Of a DNA stretch of 64,000 bases, positions 1 to 12,800 are shown one piece after another. Position numbers and translations under genes: made by a program. Each line of letters begins with the position of its first letter. Position 1 is the stretch's first letter. The DNA is taken from positions 5,979,001 to 6,043,000 of the forward strand of contig JBBDHG010000011.1 of the NCBI GenBank assembly GCA_037951165.1, read 5' to 3'. The stretch comes from Lophius americanus. Taxonomy: Eukaryota > Chordata > Actinopteri > Lophiiformes > Lophiidae. The notes under the pieces are model-generated. The model saw only the letters and a list, made by a program, of their open reading frames with translations, was not told where the DNA came from and did not search any database.

Positions 1-843
1 ACCTAATCTGTCAGCCTGTCCATCACCACAGCAAACAGGAAGTGGCTCAAGGCAGATCCTGGATGTAGTCCAACCTTTTCCCTTGCACCCATCTGTTGCT
101 TCTACTGCGCACTTCACCGCCGTCACACTGCTCTCCTGTACCCATCCAACGTACTTCTCTGTCACTCCACACTTCCTCATGCAATACCATCATTACCCCA
201 CTGGCACTCAGTTGTCCACGATGCACCTGCTCCTGGCCTTCTCTATACTGCTTCATCAACACTCTCAAAGGAAAACATTGCATCTGTATTAGTCTTCTTT
301 GGCATGAAACCATACAGCTGCTCACAAAAAGCATTTTTCTTAACCTAGCTTCCACTACTCTTTGTCATATCATCATTGTGTGGCCCATCAGCTTTATATC
401 TCTGTAGCTGCTTCACTGCACATGTACCAAATACATAGTAGTGCTGAAATATAATTATATAATAGTGATTACTATCATAGGGAAAAATAATGAAGTCATT
501 ATTATGTCAATGCATGATGCCACTTATCTCAGAAGAAAAGTATTTAAAAGTATTGCAATCCTGTTGCTGGTGTTTCAGAAAGATATACAAAAAAAGACCA
601 ATTCAGTTTTACTTGTTTTTTTACCACGTATACATTTAGAACATTTAAAGCTGCGAACAGACTGATGAAAAGCTGATAGTATATAATAAAAAATAACAAA
701 TAAATTGGCTATTTACATTCATTGAAAATCTTCACCTTCTCTGAAGTTTTACTCTTTGGTCTAAAAAATGATCTTGGTTATGTTGTTGATAGAAAATATA
801 ATCTGTACAGACTGCTTGCTCATTTTGCTGCACGTTGGCCACC
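1..843. other. 3' flank of MRC1 copy A, no gene seen
   Basis: AT-rich sequence corresponding to the region downstream of copy B. It includes the eroded remainder of the MRC1 tail reading frame (about 800-843: the codons for the conserved NIEQNE end survive as out-of-frame sequence after the new stop). Small open frames here lack recognisable protein similarity. Confidence 0.6.
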
Positions 844-846
844 CTA
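844..846 (-). other. Premature stop in copy A cytoplasmic tail
   Basis: Copy A reads GAC-ACA-TAG where copy B reads GAC-ACG-AAG. Immediately after, copy A lacks about 5 bases present in copy B, so even without the nonsense change the frame would be lost. Copy B continues for 12 more codons from that Lys (ending GLVANIEQNEQA) to its own stop at 21,780. Confidence 0.85.
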
Positions 847-3800
847 TGTGTCTGCCGGGGCCGTCATTGGATTGGAGAAGTAAATCTTGTTTTCAAAGGT
901 GATTTCTCCCAGCACAGTGGTGGGTTTCCGATTTCGAAATAGGAGGAAGGTAAAGAGTCTTGCTATGGCGATTATGACAACTACTGTAGCCACAGTGATG
1001 CCTGATGACCCACTAGAATCTTCTTTAACAACAGGTGCTGCAAAGCCAAATATACAACAAATTATTCAAAATCATACAAGAGTGAAAGATCACATATTCA
1101 ATATTTTGTATATTTTTGGTGAAAATTCGGTATATTTTTGGTAAAATAACTTACCAATTTGGGGGGGTTCTGTTTGTGTAATAACTGAAAAAAAGTTAAC
1201 ACCTTACTTAATATGATTGACTGACAGATCAAATAAGAAAAAATTAAAAATAATGCTAAAACTTATTTGTTAAGCAAAAGGTAGAATCAAAGCTAAAAAG
1301 TTTCTTACAGGGTAAAAAGAAGGAATTAAAAGGACACCGTAGATGGTGGTTAAAAGTCACATATCATAAAAACCAATAGAGACATTCTGTGAAATGAGAC
1401 TGCAAGTTTACATTACTAAAAAGCTCTTTTGAAAAGATAGTTTTTGAAAGCACTTTAAAGGTTGTTACTGATTCTGCAACCCTGAGCTTAGCCGACAGGG
1501 AATTCCAGAGCTGAGAGCCCTGAGTGAATAAGACTGGTCTTCTTTAGTCCAGAGGCAGGACTCAGGAACAGCCAGCAGAGTCTCTGTCAACCATCTGATG
1601 CGGCGCCCAGGTTCGTAAGGGTGAAGCAGCTCTGTAAATAAATCTAAGCTAACCATCTTGATAGTGGGTTTCTCTTACCTTTGGCTTTTTTACAGATGTA
1701 AGACTTGTATCTACTGCAGCCGTTTGTACTCCACAGTCCAGTTTCAGAATTGATATCCACACACGACTCTTTCTTTTGCATCCATTTTTTCCAGTTGGTG
1801 TAGTCCACAACGCTGTTATCAATCCACATCCACTCACCTGAAACATGGAAGCTTGTTACTTCAAGAACCAAAGCAACGTAATCAGACATAAGTTTCACCT
1901 CCACTATGCCTCTCGCATCGTCATCAGAATCATCAGGCTGAGCCGATGATTTACCAAACTATAATACACATAAATCTGAAAAATGTCTTATTTTTACCTT
2001 GTCTTTATCTACTATATTTCCCCGAATTATGTTGACTCCTCTAAACAATAGAAAATAATCTGAAACTTAAAAAAATTTAGACAAATTTGAAATCAATGTA
2101 TTTGAATCAAACTGATTTAACCATTATTTTTAGCAATTGTATACAATATAACCTTTTTAATAATTTTCCTGTGTTGATAATGTCATTTTTGAGTAAAGAG
2201 CAACTTCCAGTGTTTTTATTTATTTATTTTTTAAAAATACATTAGATTATTTCTTTTTTTAGGATCAACGATGCTTCGTTCTGTGACCCAAACTTGGACC
2301 AATTAATGTTATTCTGTGCCCCAGTTTCATAATATGTATCAATTCAATACAGTCGGAAGTTTAAAATACTATTGATATTATTTTAACTTTTGTTTTAAAG
2401 TAAGAATGTAGGCTGATTTATTTTCAGAATCCCAAGTTCACCTTCATTAGTCTTATAGAGGCCGATCCAGAAGGTCTTAGCACCATCCTGTAGAATCTCC
2501 AGGTTCTGTTGTATGAACAGTCCCTCCTGAGGGTCCTCAATACTCACCATAGAAGCACCTAACAAACATAACCACAATAGAATACTGTCAAAGATGTATA
2601 ACCATACAAATTAGAATGGATTTGTGGAAAGTCTCAAAATGTACCCATTTTGAGACATTCAACTGAGGCATGGGCCCAGTTGTCCACAATTGAACTCCGG
2701 AAGAAATAACAGTGTCCTCTAAAAGGTATCCAGGTCTCCTGCTTCATTGACTCTGGACAGTTTCCAGGGAGTTGTGGAGGATCCGTGGCAGGGACGACTG
2801 AAAAGAGGCAAAGTATCACTAACTATCTTGTGGCGTGTAGAACGTAAGGTAAGGAATCTAATAGAGGGAGAGTCTGACCTGGTGACCTCTTACAAAAGGA
2901 GTAGTAGGTATTGGTACATGCTGTAGTCTTCCATTTTTTGTCCACATCCATATAAACACAGCCATAGTTGTGTTTAGGTTCCTCTGTGCCCCATCTGGTA
3001 TAAGACAGTGGCCAGTTGTCAACCCATCTGTACCGCCCTCCCGTCTGTGGAAGTAAATGATTGACTGCATTACTGTCCTTCTTTTCAGTTTGAAACCCTG
3101 TTTGACCAACTGGTATAGGTTAACAGGCCCTTTACCACATTGCTGTTGAGGCCGATCCAAACAGGCTCATTGTGCCTGGATATCTGTAAGGTGAGGTAAG
3201 CCTGGCTCACAGGGTTTAGGATACTGGCAAGATCCGAGTCGTCGGCTTGGCACTGCCTCCTTGCCTCATCCCATTTCATTTTCTGGACCACCGTTTTATA
3301 GGAATCGTTGCCAAGTTTGCGGAAAGTCTTTGGTATCACAGTTGTGGGTGGGACTGCAATCTGAGAATCTTTTTTTGACAGGGAACAACAAAAGTCCTTC
3401 AGTTGGTAATGGACTGTGTGAGCTTGACTGGTGATATGTGTGTGCTAATATTACTCACCAGTTTTTCTTTTACAGATGAAGCCATGTTTGGAGTGACAGT
3501 CTTCCACCTTCCAGAATCCTGTTACTTTGGAGATGCTGCCCACCATAATCACGCAGACAAACGTCTGTCAGACAGAAAAAATGGAACATCAGTTTATCCT
3601 GAACGGTTGATACATTCATTTTTTTTACTTTTTAAAAAGAATTGGAACTTTTGACAGTCAAAAAGTGCTGTGGAAATAAATGCATTTTCCATGGATGCTA
3701 ACTTGACAATATGTATATGCAATATGCAAAATTAGCTCCACTATATGGCCACAAATGTAACCCACTAACAAATGCTTAATCTTTTTATGTAAAATCAACG

Positions 3801-6800
3801 TCAAAACAAATAATACAATTTAAAAAAAAATGTGGTGGAGAAAAGTACAGTTACTTTTGAAATGTAGAGTATATATCAAAAATGGAAATTGTATGACTAA
3901 AAGTACATCATGGGTTTTAGGTAAATACAATGTCTATTACTGCGTTGTTCTTCCCTACGGGAATTCATTTTGATCTTTTTCTCCGGATATTTTGTCTTTC
4001 AAGACAAAAACAAAGAAAATCAAAATGAGCTAATTTGATGCTATAATATACTTTTTTTTTTGTGAATTCCGTTTCCCTGTTACTGAACTAATAAATATAC
4101 AGTATCTTACCGTCCATATTTCTTTTCATCCCATCTAATCTTTTTGTAGTTTGGAATCACTATCATTAAAGTGTATGGTGACTCCATTTTTTATTTACTG
4201 TACTGCTGTTCTTTACACAATTACAAAGCACGAAAAAGTCTCTTTAGTCATCTAATAATAATAATAATAATAATAATAATACATTTAATTTATAATCTAC
4301 ATTTATGGAACACCTACTTACAGCACACTGTATGGATGTATTAGCACACTGCCATTTAATATATTTGTATATAATTGTCTAGGTAGTCTAAATATTTTTT
4401 TCCCATGTAACATGCATATTTTGAGCCACCCATAACATTATAACCACCTGCTTTATATCGTGTTGTTCCCCTTTTGTTGCGATCGTCATTCAGACATATA
4501 AACCATTTAATTTCTAAAGTATCTCGATTCTCCAGCATTCTAGTTTTAAACCTGAGAAAAACTTTCTAGCTTAGCCGGAACGTATCTTACGACGAGCAAG
4601 GTCTGGGACTTTAAGAGTTTGGCCTCATGGGTATTTTTTATCTTTGCTGTGGGAGATTATGGGAGTTACTACATGCTAAAATTAACTTTAGTTTGCCTAA
4701 GCTAAAAGCTTGATTAGCATCTTAGTGCTAACTAGGAGGTCTACTGATTAGCTGGAGAGCTAACATCACGTAGTACAAGCACAAACAGGAGAAGTCGTCT
4801 CTTATACCTCCTAAATGCATTCTTCATTCCATCTGTTTTCTTTCTACCGCTTTATTCTTGAGTTGTTTTACTTTGACTATGAATGTCTTTCATTTGTTAC
4901 AATATGGCAGGGATGCAACGCCCTGCCGGGCTCTTTATGACGTCACAATAGCCAATTTAACATGATGCTAAAATAAAAGTAATCGATTTACTGTTTGCGT
5001 GTCTGTTTTCGTGCATGTAATTTTACAGTATTGGAGGTGATTATTACTTTAGCCCTTGAAAATAGTGTGGGCTGTCCGTGACTTTTCTAGCCGTGAATTC
5101 TCATGTAGTAGAAAATAATGTGTTCTAAAGTTCTAAAGTTTAAAATTAGTTAGTTACATACTCACTTACTTACTTCACATCACTTCATCAATGGTAAGAC
5201 TCCAGTTTAAGTATATCTACGACGGCTTTTGACAGTTGGTAGAGCGGCCATCTCCCAATCGGAAGATCGGGGAGATGGTAATGTTTGTGTTTAATGAGTT
5301 AAACACCATCTATAAGGGAATAGAGCCCAAAACAAACCTTTTAACAGGTGTTTACTCTGCTGACATGAGTAATAACGGTCAATAGACGAGCAGTAATCAC
5401 GGTAACAAAAACTGCGTGACATCATAAAAACTCAGAGCTTCAGCCAGTGTTAAGTGTGTCGGACAGAGTCGGGTTGGGACGATAAAACGAAAGGTCTGCT
5501 ATCAACTGACAGCTGCCAACTAAATGTAACTAGATTACCAATGTTATTCTGACTTCACTGACAGTGGTTATAATGTCATGGCTCATCATTTATGTCCCAC
5601 TTCTTGCAGCTAGTCTGATTATATTTGATCAGCGCATCATCGCACATTTACTTAAACTATTGGACTCAGAGTGTTAAGTGAAGTAGGAGATGAATTGAAT
5701 AACCTCTGATAAATATGAATAATGTTCTTCTGGCACTGATGCCGGATGCCCTTTGGCCCAGTTGGTGTATGAAATGCCTTTTCCATCTGTCCACAAAAAC
5801 TTCCTCTCATAGTTGATTTCCTTCATGCCGATCCAGAAATCATCTTGGCATGTCAGCATCAGTGTAGTTAGGAACGCTAAAAACACACAATTATTCCCTC
5901 ATTATAAAATTGTCATACGCCAACATATTTATGAGCAAACAACCACAAACGGAAGTGATTTTGTAAATAAGAAACATTTTACTGCCATTGCTCACCCTGC
6001 TCTCTCTCGTTGAGGATAGAAACAAGATTTCCTCCTTGGCTTATACACTGTGTCCTGGCATCCAGCCAGTTCTTATTGTCTTCCCCCACCACAATTTTGT
6101 AGCACTGAGTCAACATGATACCGAAGAGACAGAAGGCAACCAGTGTGACAAAACCGTAACAGAAATCCTAATACTAAAGATTTAGGTACATCTTAGAATT
6201 TAAATCACATCCTCGAAGTCGGAAGAAACCGAAAGCGTGGAATTAGAGTCAACATGTTGAGTGTAGTTCTATTTCATTACCTTTCCGTGGAAAGGTAGCC
6301 ATTCTGGTCCACATCCTCCTGTAGGGGCAGAAGTTGGGGCCATGGTTGCATTGACAAAATTGCTGCTTCTTTTGCAAATAGAAGGTAGCTCCATCCCACA
6401 GTTGATATCATTCCAGTACCCTATATGTGCAGAGTTCACAGAGTTGAACAAAGCTTAAGATTTCAAAAAAAGGCAAAATGGTCCACAGCAGCAAGGGTAT
6501 TTTCAGTATATTCAGTATATTTTCAAAATTTATCAAAAAAGGTTTGCCTAGTGAGTAAATAATATATTCGAGTAAAATTTGATGTATACAACATAGATCT
6601 CCTTGAGCCCATACATATGCATTGCATCTGGTCTGAAATTAGACTAAGGGTTTGTAAGTTATGTCTTAAAGCAGAGTTTTAAAAAAAAAAGGACAGAAAA
6701 AAGGCTCCCCTGATGGACAAAATATGAACTTTTAGAAGCAAAATTGGATCGAAATTGGAGCAAAATTGGATTGGATACAAGATAAATCACCTTGATTGAA

Positions 6801-9800
6801 TTAATACTTAACTTTGGACTACATTGAGCCACTGGTCAAGAAGTGATGTCCAGAAAAGCTCTCCCCAGTGGGTAAAATATGAAACATATAAAATGTAGAC
6901 CTCCATGAGTTAATTTATATCAACCAAAATTTGGACTGAAGAGGACAAATGGTTGAGAAATTATGGCCAGGAAAGTTTGGATGATAAAGCCTGTTCTAGT
7001 GTCAGAAACATACAACACACCTTTCCCAAAATCAATCCGGTTCTCTCTCACACTAAGTCCTTTTGTGGTCATAAAATTTGAAAATGATCCATGAAATAGT
7101 TAAAAAAAGAGTTAAAAAAAGCTCCCCAAAGTGAGTAAAATATGAACAACCAGAATAAAGTATTACCTACACGAGATAGATCCCCTCGAGTCCATTCAAT
7201 GCACCAAATTTAGACCAAAATCGTATCAATCGTTATGAAGTTATGTCTGGAAAACAGTGTTTTTTGTAAAAAAGAAGTTCCCCTTTAATGTGTAAAATAT
7301 TCATAATTCATATGCACCACATTTGGGTTAAATGGGACCAACGGATGAGAAATTTTGACCCAAAGACTTTTTAATGTCAGAAACATAGAACGGAACTTTC
7401 CCTAAATCAATCCACTTCTTCCTTACTTTAAGATCTAAGTGGGTATAAAATTTTAATTGAATGAAAATGATGAAACATGAAATATTTTTTGAGTAATTGC
7501 GTTATCACAAAGGATCTGCCGGCGGCGGGGATGACAATTCCATGGTACCCCAGACTTTTTGGGGATATGACAAATTGTAACCGGTTTGGTAAGGTTAACT
7601 AATACATTTTAAGCAAATACTGTCCTGTTTCGTACCCGTGCCCATGTATATAGTCACGCAGTTCTCATCATTATTGGCAAAGTTGGGCTCATTATTTTCC
7701 CATGCAGTGTACGTTACAGGGGTTCCATCGATCCAGCTGGAAATAGAGAGAACAGTATGGGTATGTTTCCGCAGTTGTTGAACATCTTTATGTGTGTTTC
7801 CTCTTTCAGACTAGAATTTGTCCGATGTTTGAAAGTTGCCAGTAATCCCAGTATGTGCGTAAACAATAGTGTTTGATTTACCTGAATGATTTATCCAAAT
7901 TAACTGTCATGCCTATGTAGTACTGCCCCTCTGATCCTTTTGATATCTGCAGAACATAATCATCAAGGAGACATTACAAAAGGTTAAATAAATGAAATGT
8001 GTTTTCCACGCAGTACTAAAATAATGTCATTTTGAATGTGTAACATTTTTATTTCTATTGAAAACAGCTTTTAGAATCCCTTACCTGTCTCCAAAGAAAC
8101 TTCCTCTCACTCTCCCCTGTGATGACCACAAGTTCACCAAAGCTCTTTTGGCAGAACGCTCTTGCAGCGTCCATTTCTAAGTTTTCCATGTTGATGAAAT
8201 ACTGCGTGTCGTTGTATATAATCCAGCCGTCCTCCGTAGTGTTGTATGCTGTAAACGGAAGAACTGATATCAGGTGTTCCACAGAGACTGTGTTTGGGAT
8301 TGATGTAAAACAAGGCTTAGAGTCTCCTGAGATACAAGCAGGCAGGAGTTCTGCTTTGAGCTAAATGTCTACACGCTAACATTTGCACACTGATAATTCT
8401 AAAACTTCCATTCAATGTTATACTATATATATTCTAAGATAAAGTACAATAGGCAGAATATTAATATTGATCACATACTTTGTTACCAGATGCTGACACT
8501 GACTAATTAGCACCAAAGACAGCTGTAGGCTGAGGGGAAATTTGGTCTGAAAAAACAACATATATAATAAATCTTAAGCTATTCCACTTAGAAGCTAAAC
8601 ATATCCGTAGATAACAGATGTCACAAGGATTTGTCTTCCAATAACTCTAAATGTTCATACTAAATCTAATGGCAGTCCATTATGTAGTTGTTTAGATATT
8701 TGAATCTGGACCAAAGTGAAGTAGCAACAGACTGGCGTCGCCATCCTTAGAGTCAGACAGAAGTTAGACTTTTAAGTTGAAAGAGTAGCAAGTAACAAGC
8801 TAGTCTTACAATAGGGATGGGTCATAGCAGATACTTAGCAGATACATAGTAAATACAGTAAGGTAAATGGTTGAGCGACTGGGGCTGAATTAGGGATGGG
8901 TCACAGCAGATACTTACTTGGTGAGACAATGACAGGCTCAGGATTGGGGGTCACACCTGAGAGAAACACAAAAGAAGAGTCTTGGCAGCCAGACACGGCT
9001 CTGATTTCACATCACTCAACTGGTTTGGTCAAATGGTTCTGCGTAAACTGGCGTTCTATTAAGAGAGTGGTCAGTGTTACCTTTGGATATCTGGCAGATC
9101 CAGTTATTGTTGAACTCACACTGCTGATCATTCCAGGAATACTCAATGTCTGGATCGACCTCCACACAGTGTTCGTTGTCATTGTGGTTGTTTGGTTCAT
9201 CAAAGCCCCAATTCTCATATTCGGACTATTTAGAAGTTTTGAAAGACACATAATTAGGCCAGGTTTTAGAAAAACTTGGGGAGTACTTCATACATTCTAG
9301 GGGGCTTCGGGAGCATGCTCCCTTTGAAGAAAATGTTGTACCTTTTAAATTTAAATGCATCAATGTGGTGCATTTGACAGCAAAATTAAGATGCTTATAA
9401 GGATAAACGTTGGGCTCATTAAACCTTTTTTTGCAACAATATAATCACCAACAAATTGGTTGTATTGAAAGGAAAAGTGACAGGAGCAAAAGTTACTCTC
9501 AAAATGCGTGATGAATTAAATTTAACACAGTTAACAATGATTAGAAAATAAGAATCCTAATACTAGACTGGGGTAGGGTATAGATTTGAGCCATAAAAAT
9601 GGAGCAAAGGCAAACATGGATAACTTTGTTGAACTGGTTTACTTTTTAGAAAATAGAAAATTATAAGGATACCACCCTGATTTCCAGTGTTTGTCTGCAC
9701 TTCGATGGAATAAAAACAGAAATTTTTCCCACATACACTCAGGAAGAACTGAACTTCTCTGATATACTGTCCCTTTCCCTACTGTTAAAACTCACCTACT

Positions 9801-12800
9801 GTTTCTCACTCAACAGAGCCTGTCTCACCTACTGCCTCACTTAGGAAACTACTTCCGCTGTTGCCCCTCTCTCTTAAAAGAGTAGCTTTAATTAACTTAA
9901 TTATCATGACAAATTGATTTTCTAACCTTTCATGGTGAACTAACTTGCTCCTGTTGAAAATAATTGAACTTTAGCAACAGTCATAGAGAGGACACTGACC
10001 GCTGATGTCATTAACAATGTTAGCAGTGGTCAGCAACATGAGCCTTAGGGTAATAATATAACAATATTATTAAGTAAGTTACATTTTTAAGTTATATATA
10101 ACTTAGCTTCTGGGTAAATGAAGATTGAAGGAGCAGCGATGCAAAAAAACATCATTAACCATCTTAAATGATCAACTTTGAAAATATTTTTTGTTCATCT
10201 TGAGACTGGTGGACCAAGTTGAACTGCTGGTGCCCCACCACCGTATAAAAGATTAAGGGGAAACAATGAAATCTCTAAATGACAAGAACAAAGAGATACA
10301 TACGGCGGACCCGTCAGACCAGACAAAACCTTTGGTTCCCAGACTGAAGCCAATCCATGCTGTGTCCGAGGAATGATACCTTTGTGAAAACAGAAACCAC
10401 CAGTACTTTATTAATGATTACATGAATATGTGAGCAGAAACTGTCACGTATCACAGATGTAATTCAAACATACACAGTGTCGCTCAGTTCCAGTGCACTG
10501 TGTACACTCATCAGATCTCCACCGATGGCCTTGCAGAAGTCATGAGCTTCCTGCCAAGTCTTCTTCAGGTCCTTTGGTTTTTTGTAAAGCTTTTTAATGC
10601 GAAAAAAGTAAAATATGTGAAAGTGATTCTTGCACTGAAAATTAGACAGTTTGTCTCAGTTTGACATCTTACTTTGTAGCAGGTACTCCTTTCCCACGCA
10701 GGGGTCCACCCAGCCTCACAGCTCAGGGATGGCGTGGTTGGTGGAACCGTTGTCATTTGTACACCCTCTGCTAGTTTTTTACAGATATACTTCTCCCTGT
10801 TGCTACAGCTGACAACATCCCATAATCCGGCAAAAACCCCCGTTGTCATAGCCACACATCCTTGTTTTCTGTCTTTTATTAAAGACACCAAAAGAAATGG
10901 GAAAATTTAGATAAACTTGAGATTAGATTGAAATTTGGGATGAACATTGAAAGATTCTGATCAATTAATACAATAAAAGTGTGTTAATGGAGCAACATAA
11001 AAAATGGTACATGTAATGACAGATAGCCTACTGCCCATTTTCTGAGACGGCTTCAAATGCTGAGTCAGCTTAACAACCCCTTTAAAATGACATCCTGGTC
11101 TGTAGCAGGTATAACATCTACCATTTTACTTTGTTGGAAAATCATATCAACATTAAATAGTTTTGAGTCAAAAAAAACGCAGAAAAAGATGCAGGTATTT
11201 TTCAAAACCCAAACAATGTGCTGTACCCGGCATGCCCACGTTGAAATTTGTGAATGTTACTTGTCTTCTGGTCGTCCACTTGAAAGTGTTCCTATCATCT
11301 GTGTTGGAAAAACCAGTCCAGAAATATTTCTCGGGTCTCAAACCCACCAAACTGACAAGGAAGGCGTTTTCATATCTGCATTGAAACATAGAAAAACTCT
11401 TACTGTCTTGAACGTATTCCATATGTATTATTAATCACAGTTATTACATAACTGACTCTTGTTTTAAGTGTTAAGCTGATCAACATGAATCAATTACAGA
11501 TAATATTTTACCTGTCAGCCACATCCATCAGGTTAGCATCAGCCTCTGAGCATGCCTGCTTTGCTTCATCAAAGTTTTTCCTCTCAGATCCAACTTTGTA
11601 GCAATAAGAACCAAACCTGATGGAGCCCTTAAAATAATAAAGAATAGAGTGAGCCTAAATATTCTAAAGCCATTCACATATTCTTAAACTGATTATTTAA
11701 AGGTCCAGTCTGTAGAATTTGGCCGGGGGGTGGGTGCTGCAAGGTCTCTCACTCTCCTTCTCTACCTGGGCTTTTCCTAAGCCCCCCAGGAGCAACACTG
11801 AAGTATAAATCTACAGAATGAGCGCTCTTTCTGGTGAAGTCTGTCAAGTTCACCTGCTGAAATCAACTTTATGGGCCACGGACAGCTGCCGGTTTTGGAG
11901 TGTGGTCCCTGGAAGGAGAGGTGGCACACTCTCAGCCTATGATCTTAGGGAAGGGGTTGCGTCCGGGCGGCGATTGGGGTACCTGAAGCTCATGGCCAAT
12001 GCCGCCAGCTTCCTTCCCTTTGTGGCAGCTAGGAAGGAGGCTGGCGTAGCAGAGCAGAGATGAATCCCCGGGGCAGCCAGAGCTTCTACATCTAAACTTT
12101 TGCTGAGTCTTCATTAACATTTGCTTTGACTGCGAGGCTTAGAGCCCCTTCGCTTTGTCTTATTCTCTATAATAAGTATTGTACTCTATTTGTGAAAACA
12201 TATTCACAACTTAATACTCGGAAATCTTTCTCCAGACATCTCTAAGAACTGAATCTGTAAGCTTCCATATGGACCTGCTGGGTGGAGATAAAAAGTTTTT
12301 TTTCTAAAGAAACATTTAAAGGAAATTTACATTCCGCTGAAAGTACACAGATTATTAATATTATAATCCATTTATTCAAAGATATTGTATGTATAATAAT
12401 AAATATATAAAAATATCCTAATTTTAAGTACTGGACCTTTAAGGTAGTATCTGCACTCACAAGATTGCATCCTGGGTTAACTTCCTCATGGAGACCTTCC
12501 CCTGGTTTATTGGAGGCCTTCTTCTTACAGATGTATCCAAATGTATTTTCACACATGTGATCAGCCCACCTCCCATCCTGTATTGGTTATAAACAGAAGA
12601 CAAAAAGAGAACTGTCCATACCGTTGTTGCATTTATGGACACTTTTGTTTAATTGGGACTGTTATTGGAGTTACATTTCCCCTGATTAGGACACAGTCTT
12701 CCTGGAGGTTGTTGCCATGAGATGGCTCATCGGTCTGCCACTGGGTGAAGGTCACGTGGGAGTGATCACTCCACTCAAACAACATCTGGTTCCTTTGATC

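Larger units (their letters stand above)
3565..5703. other. Copy A intron 22, diverged from copy B
   Basis: Contains an (AAT)n tract at 4,253-4,281, a Tc1-like terminal fragment at 4,425-4,520 and a tRNA-derived SINE-like piece near 5,232-5,282. Only its right-hand end (about 5,490-5,650) still resembles copy B (about 25,980-26,110). No coding sequence recognised. Confidence 0.6.

Noticed and set aside
3403..3654. Plus-strand open frames at this site and at 24,035-24,220
   Set aside because: Shadows of MRC1 exon 23 in both copies; the minus strand shows CTLD6 residues and proper splice sites.
5232..5282. Possible tRNA gene
   Set aside because: Only an A-box-like head is present; no complete cloverleaf or B box, so treated as a SINE fragment.
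8896..9300. 134-codon plus-strand frame
   Set aside because: Antisense to MRC1 copy A exons 15 and 16.
11818..12063. GC-richer open frames on both strands
   Set aside because: They lie wholly inside the MITE-like element; no transposase features and not kept in the related element at 26.1 kb.
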